Shown: positions 1-8,283, counted from the first letter of the stretch. The stretch is 17,499 nt of DNA from Rhizobium sp. Q54 (GCA_945901195.1 CAMDKB010000034.1:1-17499); one strand, 5' to 3'. Notes: generated from the letters alone by a model not told the origin. Numbers and translations are program-made.

Positions 1-283
1 GATAGCGTCTCGCGTAGAGGCATTTCCGCGCCCTGTTTCGGCTGATGATTCGTCGTGGAAACATCATGCGCGACACGGCCGCGGAATCTCGGGCTATTGC
101 CCTTCAAAGTGAAAAATTCCGCATGAGATCGCGGTTTTGCAAGTGGCTCAATAGCTATGCCGGCGGGACCAACCCCGGAAAAAGGCTATTCATGCCTTGT
201 ATGCTTACACGCATCATGCCATTTTCCGGCCAACTGGCGCAGACCGAACGACGCCTGCGGCGAACAAGAGGGAAACAAGGGAC
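1..283. other. Region upstream of livH, no gene recognised
   Basis: I see no convincing coding region here. Short open frames cross it, but their translations look like no protein family I know and one simply runs into livH in another frame. The liv operon promoter presumably lies here, but I could not pick a -35/-10 pair with acceptable spacing. The substrate-binding protein gene that often precedes livH is not visible, so it may lie left of the window or elsewhere in the genome. Confidence 0.4.
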
Positions 284-1171
284 ATGGGTTTCGACCCGCA
301 ATTCTACGCAGAACAATTGCTGAATTCGCTGCAATTCGCGATGCTGCTTTTCCTGCTCGCCATCGGCTTGTCGGTCATATTCGGGCTGATGGACTACCTC
401 AACCTCGCGCACGGCACGATCTACATGCTGGCGGCGTACCTTGCGTATTCGCTGACTCAGCTTGGCGGCTCATTCTGGGTGGCGCTCGCGTTCGCACCGC
501 TTGCCGCCACGGCTATCGGGATGGTGCTGTACCTCTTGCTGCTCAAGCGCGCGGAAACGGAGACGCATCTGGTTCAGGTGTTGCTTACGGTCGGGGTAAT
601 TTATGCGGGCACGGATATTCTGCGCATCATCTATGGCGACCTGCCCAAGGGCGTGAACCAGCCTGAAATGTTCGCCACGCCCGTGAACATTTTTGGCATC
701 ACCTATCCCGGCTATCGGCTTTTCATCATCGGCCTGGGACTTGTCACGCAGATCGGCCTTTATTTCGCGCTGGAACGCACGCGGCTTGGCGCACTTGTGC
801 GCGCGGGCGTCGATGACCGGCAGACCGCTGAAACGCTGGGCGTCAACATCAGTGCTGTCTTCATGCTGGTGTTCGCCATCGGCACTTACCTTGCGGGCGT
901 AGCGGGCGTCGTCGCCGCGCCGATTTTCGGGGTCTATCCCGGCATGGACGCCACGATCATCATTCTGGTGCTGATTGTGGTCGTCGTTGGCGGACTTGGA
1001 TCGTTGAAGGGGGCGATCCTTGGCTCTCTGCTGATTGGCTTTGCCGATACGTTCGGCAAAATCCTGCTGCCGCAATTTGCCATGGTCATGATCTATCTTG
1101 TGATGGCGATCGTGCTCATCTTCCGCCCGACCGGCTTGTTACCGGCGCGCCGCTTCACCGGTGCAGGCTGA
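284..1171 (+). CDS. livH: Branched-chain amino acid ABC transporter permease LivH
   Basis: Inner-membrane permease of a HAAT-type importer; it pairs with LivM and is driven by LivG and LivF. The 295-residue product is hydrophobic throughout and has the family hallmark near residues 29-51 (GLSVIFGLMDYLNLAHGT), which the LivH family keeps strongly. The C-terminal half carries the Gly-rich VVVVGGLGSLKGAILGS stretch typical of these permeases. I chose ATG 284 over an in-frame ATG at 197 because AAGGGA sits just upstream of 284 and the family N-terminus starts there. The gene ends one base before the livM ATG, so the two are almost certainly cotranscribed. Transport of leucine, isoleucine and valine is the family default; related HAAT systems carry amides, urea or aromatic compounds, so the true substrate is open. 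Confidence 0.95.
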   Translation: MGFDPQFYAEQLLNSLQFAMLLFLLAIGLSVIFGLMDYLNLAHGTIYMLAAYLAYSLTQLGGSFWVALAFAPLAATAIGMVLYLLLLKRAETETHLVQVLLTVGVIYAGTDILRIIYGDLPKGVNQPEMFATPVNIFGITYPGYRLFIIGLGLVTQIGLYFALERTRLGALVRAGVDDRQTAETLGVNISAVFMLVFAIGTYLAGVAGVVAAPIFGVYPGMDATIIILVLIVVVVGGLGSLKGAILGSLLIGFADTFGKILLPQFAMVMIYLVMAIVLIFRPTGLLPARRFTGAG

Positions 1172-1172
1172 T

Positions 1173-2156
1173 ATGGTGATGACACGCAACTCATTACGGC
1201 TGTCCATCGGCGTTGCTGCGGCGATTCTGGCGCTCATCATGCAGCTTTCCGCTGGTACGTTCGCGCAGGAATTGTTTGCTGAAGCGGCCATTCTCGCAGT
1301 CTTCGCCCTCAGCCTCGATCTGCTGGCGCGCAGTGGACTTGTCTCCTTCGGTCACGCAGGATTTCTGGGGCTCGGGGCTTACACATTCGGTGGGCTCGCC
1401 GTGTTGCAGAACTGGCCTCCCTCACTCGCGATAGCTGCGGCGCTGGCAGGAGGGATCATCTCAGGGCTCATAATAGGTTGCTTTGCTGTGCGCACGTCCG
1501 GCGCATTCTTTATCATGGTGACACTTGCTGTCGCGGAAATGTTCTTCTCCTGGGTCTTCAGAAGTCCGCTGTTCAACGGCGCAGACGGGATGGGGGGCGT
1601 ACCACGCCTCGACATGCGGAGCGTCGGCCTTGATCTGAATAACCCCAGGAACTTCGCAACGTTTTGTATCCTGATTTGCATTTGCGTCTGGATGTTCGCT
1701 GAATACATCATCATCACGCCGTTCGGGCGCACACTGGACGCCATCCGCCAGAACGCCAACCGGGTTTCTGCCGTTGGCGGACGGGTGTTTTCCTATCGCC
1801 TGGCCGCCTTTGCGCTCTCGGGAGCAATCGGGGCCTTGTCCGGCGCCTTGAAAGCCCAGCATACGAATTTTCTCTCGCCCGATCTGGCGACTTGGGTCGT
1901 TTCGGGGGACGTGCTGATTGCTGTCGTCATCGGCGGCATGGGCACCTTTGTCGGTGGCATCATAGGGTCAGGACTGCTGGTATATCTGAAGGAAGTACTC
2001 TCCTCCAATTTTGGCCACTGGTATCTTTTTCTCGGCGGCATATTCATTGGCGTGGCGCTCATTTTGCCACGAGGAATTGTAGGCAGCGTGCTCGATTGGC
2101 GTGATCGCCGCCATGCCCGCAACAATCCTGCGCCTGCCAGGGAGGACGAAGCATGA
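1173..2156 (+). CDS. livM: Branched-chain amino acid ABC transporter permease LivM
   Basis: Second inner-membrane permease of the HAAT importer. The 327-residue product is a multi-pass membrane protein with the LivM motif SGLVSFGHAGFLGLGAY near residues 54-70 and a Gly-rich VVIGGMGTFVGGIIGSG segment in its last third. Candidate starts are GTG 1161, ATG 1173 and ATG 1179. I chose 1173 because it directly follows the livH stop, and 1161 would overlap livH; no strong SD separates them, as is common in translationally coupled genes. The tail after the last membrane segment is short, charged and cytoplasmic (RRHARNNPAPAREDEA). The stop overlaps the livG start (ATGA at 2153-2156). Substrate is uncertain, as for livH. 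Confidence 0.95.
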   Translation: MVMTRNSLRLSIGVAAAILALIMQLSAGTFAQELFAEAAILAVFALSLDLLARSGLVSFGHAGFLGLGAYTFGGLAVLQNWPPSLAIAAALAGGIISGLIIGCFAVRTSGAFFIMVTLAVAEMFFSWVFRSPLFNGADGMGGVPRLDMRSVGLDLNNPRNFATFCILICICVWMFAEYIIITPFGRTLDAIRQNANRVSAVGGRVFSYRLAAFALSGAIGALSGALKAQHTNFLSPDLATWVVSGDVLIAVVIGGMGTFVGGIIGSGLLVYLKEVLSSNFGHWYLFLGGIFIGVALILPRGIVGSVLDWRDRRHARNNPAPAREDEA

Positions 2157-2935
2157 GTACGCTTCTTACCCAGACGCTCTGCAAATCCTTCGGCTCTCTG
2201 GCCGTAACGCAAGAGGTCACCCTGTCCTTCCAAAGCGGCATGCGCTATGCGATTATCGGCCCCAATGGCGCGGGCAAGACCACATTCTTCAACCTGCTCG
2301 CTGGCAATCTGCAGCCTGATTCAGGACAGATATTGCTGGATGGACGCGACATCACTTCGCTTGATGTGACGAGCCGGGCGCGCATCGGCATCGCACGCAG
2401 TTTTCAACGCAACAACCTCTTCGCCGAAATGACAGTGCACGACAATATAGCGATGGCCTGCGCCATTCAGGACAATGTGGCACCTGTATTCTGGCGGCCG
2501 ATGCGCGGCTTTTCATCCGTACACAAAAAGGCCGAACTTATTGCGCAGCAAGTTGGCCTGGAAGACGACCGACAAACCGCAGTGCGCCATCTCAGCTATG
2601 GCAGCCAGCGCCAGCTGGAAGTCGCGCTGGCGCTCGCCTGCAAGCCCAAGGTGCTGCTGCTGGACGAACCCACATCCGGCATGAGCCCGCAGGAGACTGC
2701 GCGCATGGATCACCTGATCAAGGCGCTGCCGCGTGAGCTGACTGTGATCGTCATCGAGCACGACATGGACATCGTACTGGAATTTGCTGACCAGATCGTC
2801 GTGCTGGACTATGGCCGCGTGCTCGTGCAGGGAACTCCGGCAGAGATCAAGAACTCGGCGATCGTTCGCCAGCGCTACCTTGGAGAAGAAGGCGTTGCCG
2901 TTGGCAGCCAGGCTGCGGAAAGGCCTGCGCCATGA
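2153..2935 (+). CDS. livG: Branched-chain amino acid ABC transporter ATP-binding protein LivG
   Basis: Cytoplasmic ATPase subunit, 260 residues. Walker A is GPNGAGKTT at residues 36-44, the ABC signature is the LSYGSQ variant at 147-152, Walker B is LLLDE at 168-172, and the H-loop His is in VIVIEHDMDIV. The LSYG rather than LSGG signature and the short insert after the Q-loop are usual in LivG and help tell it from LivF. The start overlaps the livM stop and the stop overlaps the livF start, so translation is probably coupled. No anomaly is seen; the assignment is secure at family level and substrate specificity lies with the permeases and an unseen binding protein. Confidence 0.95.
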   Translation: MSTLLTQTLCKSFGSLAVTQEVTLSFQSGMRYAIIGPNGAGKTTFFNLLAGNLQPDSGQILLDGRDITSLDVTSRARIGIARSFQRNNLFAEMTVHDNIAMACAIQDNVAPVFWRPMRGFSSVHKKAELIAQQVGLEDDRQTAVRHLSYGSQRQLEVALALACKPKVLLLDEPTSGMSPQETARMDHLIKALPRELTVIVIEHDMDIVLEFADQIVVLDYGRVLVQGTPAEIKNSAIVRQRYLGEEGVAVGSQAAERPAP

Positions 2936-3645
2936 CTGACAAAAATCTGCTCGCTGTCGACAACATGCACACTTATCTTGGCGATAGCCATATCATCCAA
3001 GGCGTTTCATTCGCAGTGCCGCGCGGCAAAGTTGTAGCGCTTCTGGGCCGTAACGGCGCTGGCAAGACAACCACCCTGCGCTCCATCATGCGTCTCGTGC
3101 CGCCGCGCAGCGGAACGATCAGCCTTGACGGCCATTCAACGGAAGGGCTGCGCACCTATGAACTCGCCCGGCGCGGGCTCGCCTTCGTGCAGGAAACCCG
3201 CGCGATATTTCCTTCCCTCTCGGTAGAGGAAAATCTTGCCATAGCTGAACGCAAGGCCGCCAATGGCGGCGGCTGGACGCTGGAACGCATCTTCAATGAT
3301 TTTCCCGCGCTCGCTGAGCGGCGCAATAATGGCGGCACGCAGCTATCGGGGGGCGAACAGCAAATGCTCGCGATCGCCCGCGCCCTTATCGCAAATCCTC
3401 AAATGTTGATCCTGGACGAACCCAGTGAAGGACTCGCACCCTTGATTGTTCGCCAAATCGCCGATCTGCTCAACAAGCTCAAGTCCGAGGGCATGACCAT
3501 GTTGCTGGTGGAGCAAAACTTCGCACTCGCCACGGAAGTCGCTGACGACGTGGTCGTCCTCGGCAAGGGCCGCGTGCGTTGGACCGGGACAAGCACAGAA
3601 CTGCGTGCAGCGGACGATATTCGCCATACGTGGCTCGGTGTATGA
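2932..3645 (+). CDS. livF: Branched-chain amino acid ABC transporter ATP-binding protein LivF
   Basis: Second cytoplasmic ATPase of the importer, 237 residues, the usual LivF length. Walker A is GRNGAGKTT at residues 39-47, the Q-loop is FVQETRAIFPSLSVEENL, the signature LSGGEQ at 138-143, and Walker B ILDEP at 160-164. The H-loop reads LLVEQNFALA, with Gln in place of His, which is normal in LivF. The ATG lies inside the end of livG (ATGA overlap at 2932-2935). It is the last gene of the operon; the next gene is on the opposite strand. Confidence 0.95.
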   Translation: MTDKNLLAVDNMHTYLGDSHIIQGVSFAVPRGKVVALLGRNGAGKTTTLRSIMRLVPPRSGTISLDGHSTEGLRTYELARRGLAFVQETRAIFPSLSVEENLAIAERKAANGGGWTLERIFNDFPALAERRNNGGTQLSGGEQQMLAIARALIANPQMLILDEPSEGLAPLIVRQIADLLNKLKSEGMTMLLVEQNFALATEVADDVVVLGKGRVRWTGTSTELRAADDIRHTWLGV

Positions 3646-3647
3646 AG

Positions 3648-3671
3648 GCGCGCAAAACCTATGCTGCGCGC
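3648..3671. terminator. Weak hairpin between convergent livF and sulfatase genes
   Basis: GCGCGC at 3648-3653 can pair with GCGCGC at 3666-3671 around a 12-base loop. It sits in the 63-base gap between two convergent genes, where a bidirectional terminator is expected, but no clear T-run follows on either strand, so the role is a guess. Confidence 0.2.
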
Positions 3672-3708
3672 GACACATCACTGCCTAAATAATCACTCCG
3701 CAGAATAA

Positions 3709-5394
3709 TCACTTGCGCAAATACTTGAAATAACCGCTCCACAATTCCTCGGGCACTTCGCTCTCATCCCATACGCCGATGAGAACGCCGCGCCGCAAAC
3801 TGCGACCGCGCCCAGCGATAACTTGCGCCTCCGACCGGGTCGTCCGTTGCGACAGGCGGAACTGCCATTGGCGCAAGGCTGCATCCAGTCGCAAGCACTC
3901 AGGGGCGCAGGCAGGTTCGCCGCCAAGATCCGTCAACTCATGCGGATCGCTCTGCAAGTCGAACAGCAACGGGCGAAAACCGATGACATGCATGTATTTC
4001 CAGCGCCCGTCCGTCACCATGAATAATCGGGCATCCCTCGGCACTTGCTTGAGAGCAACGGCTGACTGGGTTGGCGCGTAATCGTATTCACTGATCGCAA
4101 ACTTTCGCCAGGCTATATCTTTCAAGCCATGCAGCAACGGAAACAGCGAACGCCCTTCGAGCCGATGAGACTGGGATCTGGCATATCCGCCCGCAGCATC
4201 GACAAATGTTGGCGCGAGATCGATTGATTCCACAAGCTTGTCACAGACCGTGCCACGCGTTGCGTCAGCGGCTGGCGAAGGATCGTAAATGATCAAGGGC
4301 ACCTTCACGGATGGTTCGTGGAAAAGATCCTTCTCACCCAACCAATGGTCACCAAGATAATCACCGTGATCGGAGGTAAAGACGATCATCGTATTGTCCA
4401 TCAATCCGCGGTCTTCGAGGAATTTTAACAATATGCCCATCTGATCGTCGATCTGCTTGATCAGACCCATATACACGGGAATAACCTCCCGCCGCACCGC
4501 CTCACGGGAGAACGTCTTGGAAACGCGATGGTTCATAAACTCGCGAAAGAGCGGATGTGGATCTGCCTTTTCGCTTTCACTGCGCTGCGCAGGCAACACA
4601 TGCTCAGGGCCGTACATGTTGTTGTAGGGTGCAGGCGCTATATAAGGCCAGTGGGGCTTGATGAAGGACAAATGCAAACACCAGGGCTTACTGCCCGCAC
4701 CCTGGATAAACTCCATCGCACGGCGCGTCATGTAAGGCGTTTCTGAATCTTCTTCTTTCACCCGTGCCGGTTTGCCCGCATGGCGCATGGCAAAGCCCGA
4801 AACCGGCATATTGCCATCGCCTTCCGCTGAATTGGCCCAGTCGTGCCAGCCGTTATCACCCTCATAGCCCTGGTCCTGGAGGTAACGGAGATAGCGCGGG
4901 CGAAACTCTTCGTATGACCCATCAGGCCCAACCGAATACATGCCGTCGTCGCGATCAAAAGGATCAAACCCGCATTGCGAAACGCGGACACCAATCATGG
5001 AGCCGGGATCAACGCCGAGCCGCTCCATGCCTTCGCGATCGGCAACCATATGCGTTTTGCCTACAAGCACAGTCTGCATGCCGAGGGGACGTAGATAATC
5101 GCCCATCGTCATCTCACCTGCCTTCAATGGAACCCCGTTCCATGAAGCGCCGTGCGAATCCACATAACGGCCCGTGTAATAACTCATACGGCTTGAGCCA
5201 CAGATCGGCGACTGCACATATGTGTTTGTAAATCGCACGGATCGCGTCGCCAGCCGATCAATATTGTGGGTCTTCAAATGAGGATGTCCGCTGCAGCTCA
5301 GATAATCAAAGCGAAGCTGATCACACATGACAAACAGGATATTTCGTATTCCCCGAGTTTTCCCGGATGTATCGTGTTCTGAATCAAGTGTCAT
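3709..5394 (-). CDS. Sulfatase family protein (arylsulfatase / phosphonate monoester hydrolase-like)
   Basis: Alkaline phosphatase-superfamily hydrolase, 561 residues, predicted to cleave a sulfate ester or a related phospho-ester. It has D25 in the N-terminal metal motif (FVMCDQLRFD), the formylglycine site C65 in CGSSRMSYYTGR, a K113-x-H115 pair (GKTHM), H248 (IKPHWPY), metal ligands D342-H343 (FTSDHGDYLGDH) and K355 (GEKDLFHEPS). Overall layout, including the late LLFDLQSDPHELTDL segment, resembles the phosphonate monoester hydrolase/arylsulfatase group. The K-x-H pair is more like true sulfatases, because the Rhizobium/Burkholderia PMH enzymes have Tyr and Thr there as I recall. The usual Pro in CxPSR is Ser. 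ATG 5394 was chosen because GGAGG lies 6 bases upstream and the core fold starts soon after; an in-frame ATG at 5553 also has GGAGG. No clear signal peptide follows the chosen start, so it is probably cytoplasmic. Divergent from the UbiA operon. Confidence 0.88.
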   Translation of the reverse strand: MTLDSEHDTSGKTRGIRNILFVMCDQLRFDYLSCSGHPHLKTHNIDRLATRSVRFTNTYVQSPICGSSRMSYYTGRYVDSHGASWNGVPLKAGEMTMGDYLRPLGMQTVLVGKTHMVADREGMERLGVDPGSMIGVRVSQCGFDPFDRDDGMYSVGPDGSYEEFRPRYLRYLQDQGYEGDNGWHDWANSAEGDGNMPVSGFAMRHAGKPARVKEEDSETPYMTRRAMEFIQGAGSKPWCLHLSFIKPHWPYIAPAPYNNMYGPEHVLPAQRSESEKADPHPLFREFMNHRVSKTFSREAVRREVIPVYMGLIKQIDDQMGILLKFLEDRGLMDNTMIVFTSDHGDYLGDHWLGEKDLFHEPSVKVPLIIYDPSPAADATRGTVCDKLVESIDLAPTFVDAAGGYARSQSHRLEGRSLFPLLHGLKDIAWRKFAISEYDYAPTQSAVALKQVPRDARLFMVTDGRWKYMHVIGFRPLLFDLQSDPHELTDLGGEPACAPECLRLDAALRQWQFRLSQRTTRSEAQVIAGRGRSLRRGVLIGVWDESEVPEELWSGYFKYLRK

Positions 5395-5616
5395 CGACCG
5401 CCTCCAGTTCCCATAATGGCAATTAACCCCGAAACCCCTCTCGTGCAACCAGCCAGCCGGACCATTAACCTTTGCAGGTAAACAGACATAGTAAATCGAC
5501 GACCCCAGGGCCATTGCATTAATACTCTTTTCCGAAATTAACGATGCGTTCATTTTGCCTCCCTGCAACCACTCAAATTTGATAGAATTATTTTCGAATA
5601 AACTCAGGTCGATACC
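5395..5616. promoter_or_regulatory. Divergent intergenic region between sulfatase and UbiA operon
   Basis: This 222-base stretch separates two divergently read genes, so promoters for both should lie here or just inside. The part at about 5540-5610 is visibly A+T-rich compared with its surroundings. On the minus strand it also holds an in-frame upstream ATG (5553) with its own GGAGG, discussed under findings. I could not fix -35/-10 boxes with good spacing. Confidence 0.4.
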
Positions 5617-6918
5617 ATGCTGCAAGAGCAATCCACATCACCTTCCACTGCCCTGTTCAGCGCGCGCGAACTGTTGCGTTGCGACTGGAGCTGCGAAACC
5701 TTTGTCCGCGGCTTCAAAACGAACCCACGCGATTGCCTGAGCGTAGCGAACGACATTCTCATACACAGAAGCAATATATCCCAATCGCTGGCCAAACGCT
5801 TACCATTCGATGCCGCGTCGCTCCTGTATAGCGAAGATGTCATACGTCGCATAAATGAAGCGCGCGCTCGTGATTTGCAAATCGCCATTATTCCAGACTT
5901 GCCAGCTGAATGGTGCGCGGCGATAGCAGCGCATCTTGGGGTCGATATCTACAGTTCAAACATAGTCACAAATAACGCGAATGCTTCCAGCGTCGACGCG
6001 ACCAGCCCTCATATATTCCACAGGTCACGCTATGGCTTGTTCCGGCAATTGCTTCGAGCCATAAGGGTTCATCAATGGCCGAAAAATGCGCTGGTCTTCC
6101 TGCCGATCCTGCTGTCACATCGCTTTCACGAGATCAATCTTGTTGTCGCGAGCCTGCTTGCCTTTCTGGCTATCGGATTTGCGGCGTCGACAATCTACGT
6201 GATCAATGACCTCATGGACATCAGGAGTGATCGTCAACATCCAAGTAAATGTTCACGGCCTTTTGCAAGTGGCGCAATTCCGGCCCGCTGGGGTTTCGGC
6301 CTGATCGCATTCACAGCCTCCATGGCGGCGGCTATTGCTGCACTATTGCCACCCGTGTTCTTGCTTACGATGTTAATCTACCTATCTCTCAACATCGTCT
6401 ACACCACCTATCTCAAGCGGAAATTGCTGGTTGATGTTCTCGCGCTATCGGGCAGCTATACGCTGCGCATTCTTGCGGGTAATGCGGCCACAGGGATAGA
6501 GTTATCGTTCTGGCTGCTGGCATTCTCCATATTCATCTTTTTCAGCCTCGCGCTCGTCAAACGCTATGTCGAGATGGACACGATTGGGGTCAACCAGCCC
6601 AATGAAAAAAGAGTTATGGGCCGCGGCTATCGATACGTAGATCTTGACATGCTGGCGCAAATGGGAGTCGTAAGCGCGTTCTCGGCTGTGCTCGTTCTCG
6701 CACTTTATGTCGAGCGTGCAGGAGCGACCGGGCTATATACTTTCCCGGAACTCATATGGCTGATTTGCCCGATCGTTCTTTACGTAATCACCCGAATCTG
6801 GTTCCTTGCAAAGCGGGGCGAAATGAAGGACGATCCGGTCGCCTTCATCTTGCGGGACTGGCGTAGCCATCTTATGGGAACCATTGCCGCAACAATTCTT
6901 GTGGCGGCTTCATGGTGA
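5617..6918 (+). CDS. UbiA-family prenyltransferase with degenerate HAD-like N-terminal region
   Basis: Integral membrane prenyltransferase, 433 residues, closest in style to the decaprenyl-phosphate phosphoribosyltransferase (DPPR synthase) branch of UbiA. The UbiA part begins near residue 143 (QLLRAIRVHQWPKN) and carries the Asp-rich site N197-D198xxD201xxxD205 followed by RQHPSKCSRPFASG, then YLKRKLLVDVLALSGSYTLRILAG and ALVKRYVEM, with about eight hydrophobic segments. Residues 10-115 resemble the HAD domain found fused to some UbiA proteins (LLRCDWSCETF; LYSEDVIRRINEARARDLQIAII; AAIAAHLG). The DxDGT nucleophile motif is replaced by FSARE at 14-18, the Thr motif is gone, and the distal Lys and Asp motifs are missing. 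The ATG has only a weak AGG upstream (AACTCAGGTCG). First gene of a three-gene operon whose second gene is DprE1-like, which supports a lipid-linked pentose role over quinone synthesis. Confidence 0.88.
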   Translation: MLQEQSTSPSTALFSARELLRCDWSCETFVRGFKTNPRDCLSVANDILIHRSNISQSLAKRLPFDAASLLYSEDVIRRINEARARDLQIAIIPDLPAEWCAAIAAHLGVDIYSSNIVTNNANASSVDATSPHIFHRSRYGLFRQLLRAIRVHQWPKNALVFLPILLSHRFHEINLVVASLLAFLAIGFAASTIYVINDLMDIRSDRQHPSKCSRPFASGAIPARWGFGLIAFTASMAAAIAALLPPVFLLTMLIYLSLNIVYTTYLKRKLLVDVLALSGSYTLRILAGNAATGIELSFWLLAFSIFIFFSLALVKRYVEMDTIGVNQPNEKRVMGRGYRYVDLDMLAQMGVVSAFSAVLVLALYVERAGATGLYTFPELIWLICPIVLYVITRIWFLAKRGEMKDDPVAFILRDWRSHLMGTIAATILVAASW

Positions 6919-8240
6919 CTGGTCGTACTTATTCTTCCTGGGGCAATTGCCAGGGCCGATATCGATCCGTTATCAAGCCTGAAACTTCAGCCTCTGCCGT
7001 GCTTCCCGATGAAAGTTATCTCGCCTACGGCAATGGACGCAGTTATGGCGATACGTGCCTGCCAGCCGGCGATGCGATCATCGACACCAGCACAATGAAT
7101 GCAGTCCTGAGTTTTGATCCGCAAAACGGCGTACTGCGTGCGGAAGCTGGAATTACGCTATCGGAAATTCTGGACCTGATCATTCCCTTCGGGTGGTTTC
7201 TGCCGGTGACGCCCGGAACCAGTGCTGTCACCCTGGCCGGCGCCACTGCCAATGATGTACATGGCAAGAACCATCATATTGCCGGCACTTTCGGTTGCTT
7301 TGTGCGCGCGTTCGGACTTTTGCGCACGGATACTGGACAAATCGAATGTTCTCTTTACCACAATCGGGAGATGTTCGCTGCGACCATAGGCGGCATGGGT
7401 TTAACAGGCTTGATCACGTGGGTGGAACTTTCACTGATGAAGGTTCAATCGCCAGAGATAGAAGCGAAAGCAAGCCGCTTTCAACATCTCGATGACTTCT
7501 TCGCACGAGATCAGAACCAGGACGCAGGGTTTGCTTATAGCGTTGCATGGATAGACGGGTTTACGCGGGGATCAAATTTCGGGCGCGGACTCGTGTTGCA
7601 CGGCAATCATGCTGGACGAGCCGCTTCAATCTCAACGGCTCGTCGGAAGCTACACATCCCGGTGCCCTTCACCGCCCCTCTCAACGTGGTTTTTCCGCCC
7701 GCCTTGCGGATATTAAATGAGCTGTACTTCCGCCAGAGCGAAAAGACGCAACGCGTGTCATGCGACAAGTTTTTTTATCCGCTTGATGGTGTCAGTTCCT
7801 GGAACAGACTTTACGGTCCAAAAGGGCTTCGGCAGTTTCAATGCGTTGTGCCCGAAGCAGGCGCCAAAGCAGCGATAACAGACCTGCTCAAGCTGGCTCA
7901 TTCACAAGCCGGCGGGTCTGGCCTGGTTGTACTCAAAAAGTTCGGCACGGTTGTTTCGCCGGGCATACTGTCATTTCCCAGGCCCGGATACACACTGACA
8001 CTCGATTTTCCCAATAGAGGCGGTGCGACCGATTTACTGTTTCAAGGACTCAATAAAATCGCTATTGATGCGGAGGGACGGATCAATCCTTACAAAGACA
8101 GCAGTCTCAGCGCCAGCGACTTTCAGTCGTCGTTTCCGGAATGGCGGCAGATGCTGCCGTATCTTGATTTGAAAGCCGAATCGCGATTCAGTCGGCGTAT
8201 GGGAATAACCAGCGTAGTAGAAACCAAACGGGCAGCGTGA
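6912..8240 (+). CDS. FAD-binding oxidase, DprE1-like (decaprenylphosphoryl-ribose 2'-oxidase family)
   Basis: Flavoprotein oxidase of the VAO/ALO-type fold, 442 residues. In mycobacteria DprE1 oxidizes the 2'-OH of decaprenylphosphoryl-ribose, the first half of its epimerization to arabinose. FAD-site motifs are GNGRSYGD (40-47), TPGTSAVTLAGATANDVHGKNHH (split at 100-122; the HGKNHH part is highly characteristic of DprE1) and GGMGLTGLI (160-168). The C-terminal VVLKKFG...LSFPRPGY...LDFP and GRINPYKDS blocks match DprE1 order, with K395 at the position of mycobacterial K418. T363 takes the place of Cys387, the covalent target of benzothiazinones. The ATG overlaps the UbiA stop by 7 bases, so the two are probably translationally coupled; no good SD is seen. 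The substrate is inferred from family and neighbour, and L-gulonolactone-type oxidases are the main alternative. Confidence 0.88.
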   Translation: MVTGRTYSSWGNCQGRYRSVIKPETSASAVLPDESYLAYGNGRSYGDTCLPAGDAIIDTSTMNAVLSFDPQNGVLRAEAGITLSEILDLIIPFGWFLPVTPGTSAVTLAGATANDVHGKNHHIAGTFGCFVRAFGLLRTDTGQIECSLYHNREMFAATIGGMGLTGLITWVELSLMKVQSPEIEAKASRFQHLDDFFARDQNQDAGFAYSVAWIDGFTRGSNFGRGLVLHGNHAGRAASISTARRKLHIPVPFTAPLNVVFPPALRILNELYFRQSEKTQRVSCDKFFYPLDGVSSWNRLYGPKGLRQFQCVVPEAGAKAAITDLLKLAHSQAGGSGLVVLKKFGTVVSPGILSFPRPGYTLTLDFPNRGGATDLLFQGLNKIAIDAEGRINPYKDSSLSASDFQSSFPEWRQMLPYLDLKAESRFSRRMGITSVVETKRAA

Positions 8241-8283
8241 CTTTTCTCAAGTCCGGGCTACATTCCTGAAGGCGCTTTCGACG

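Noticed and set aside
470..1075. Long minus-strand open frame opposite livH, and similar long frames opposite livM, the FAH-family gene and the aminotransferase
   Set aside because: They lie fully within confident genes and their compositions are the usual shadows of G+C-rich coding sequence.
3688..3713. AATAATCACT repeated twice, 16 bases apart, around the sulfatase stop
   Set aside because: Too short and A+T-rich to claim a function; it may be a small duplication at the gene end.
5395..5631. Sulfatase frame reaching 5631 and overlapping the UbiA gene
   Set aside because: The first part overlaps the UbiA start, has no family similarity, and starts with SD sites exist at 5394 and 5553.
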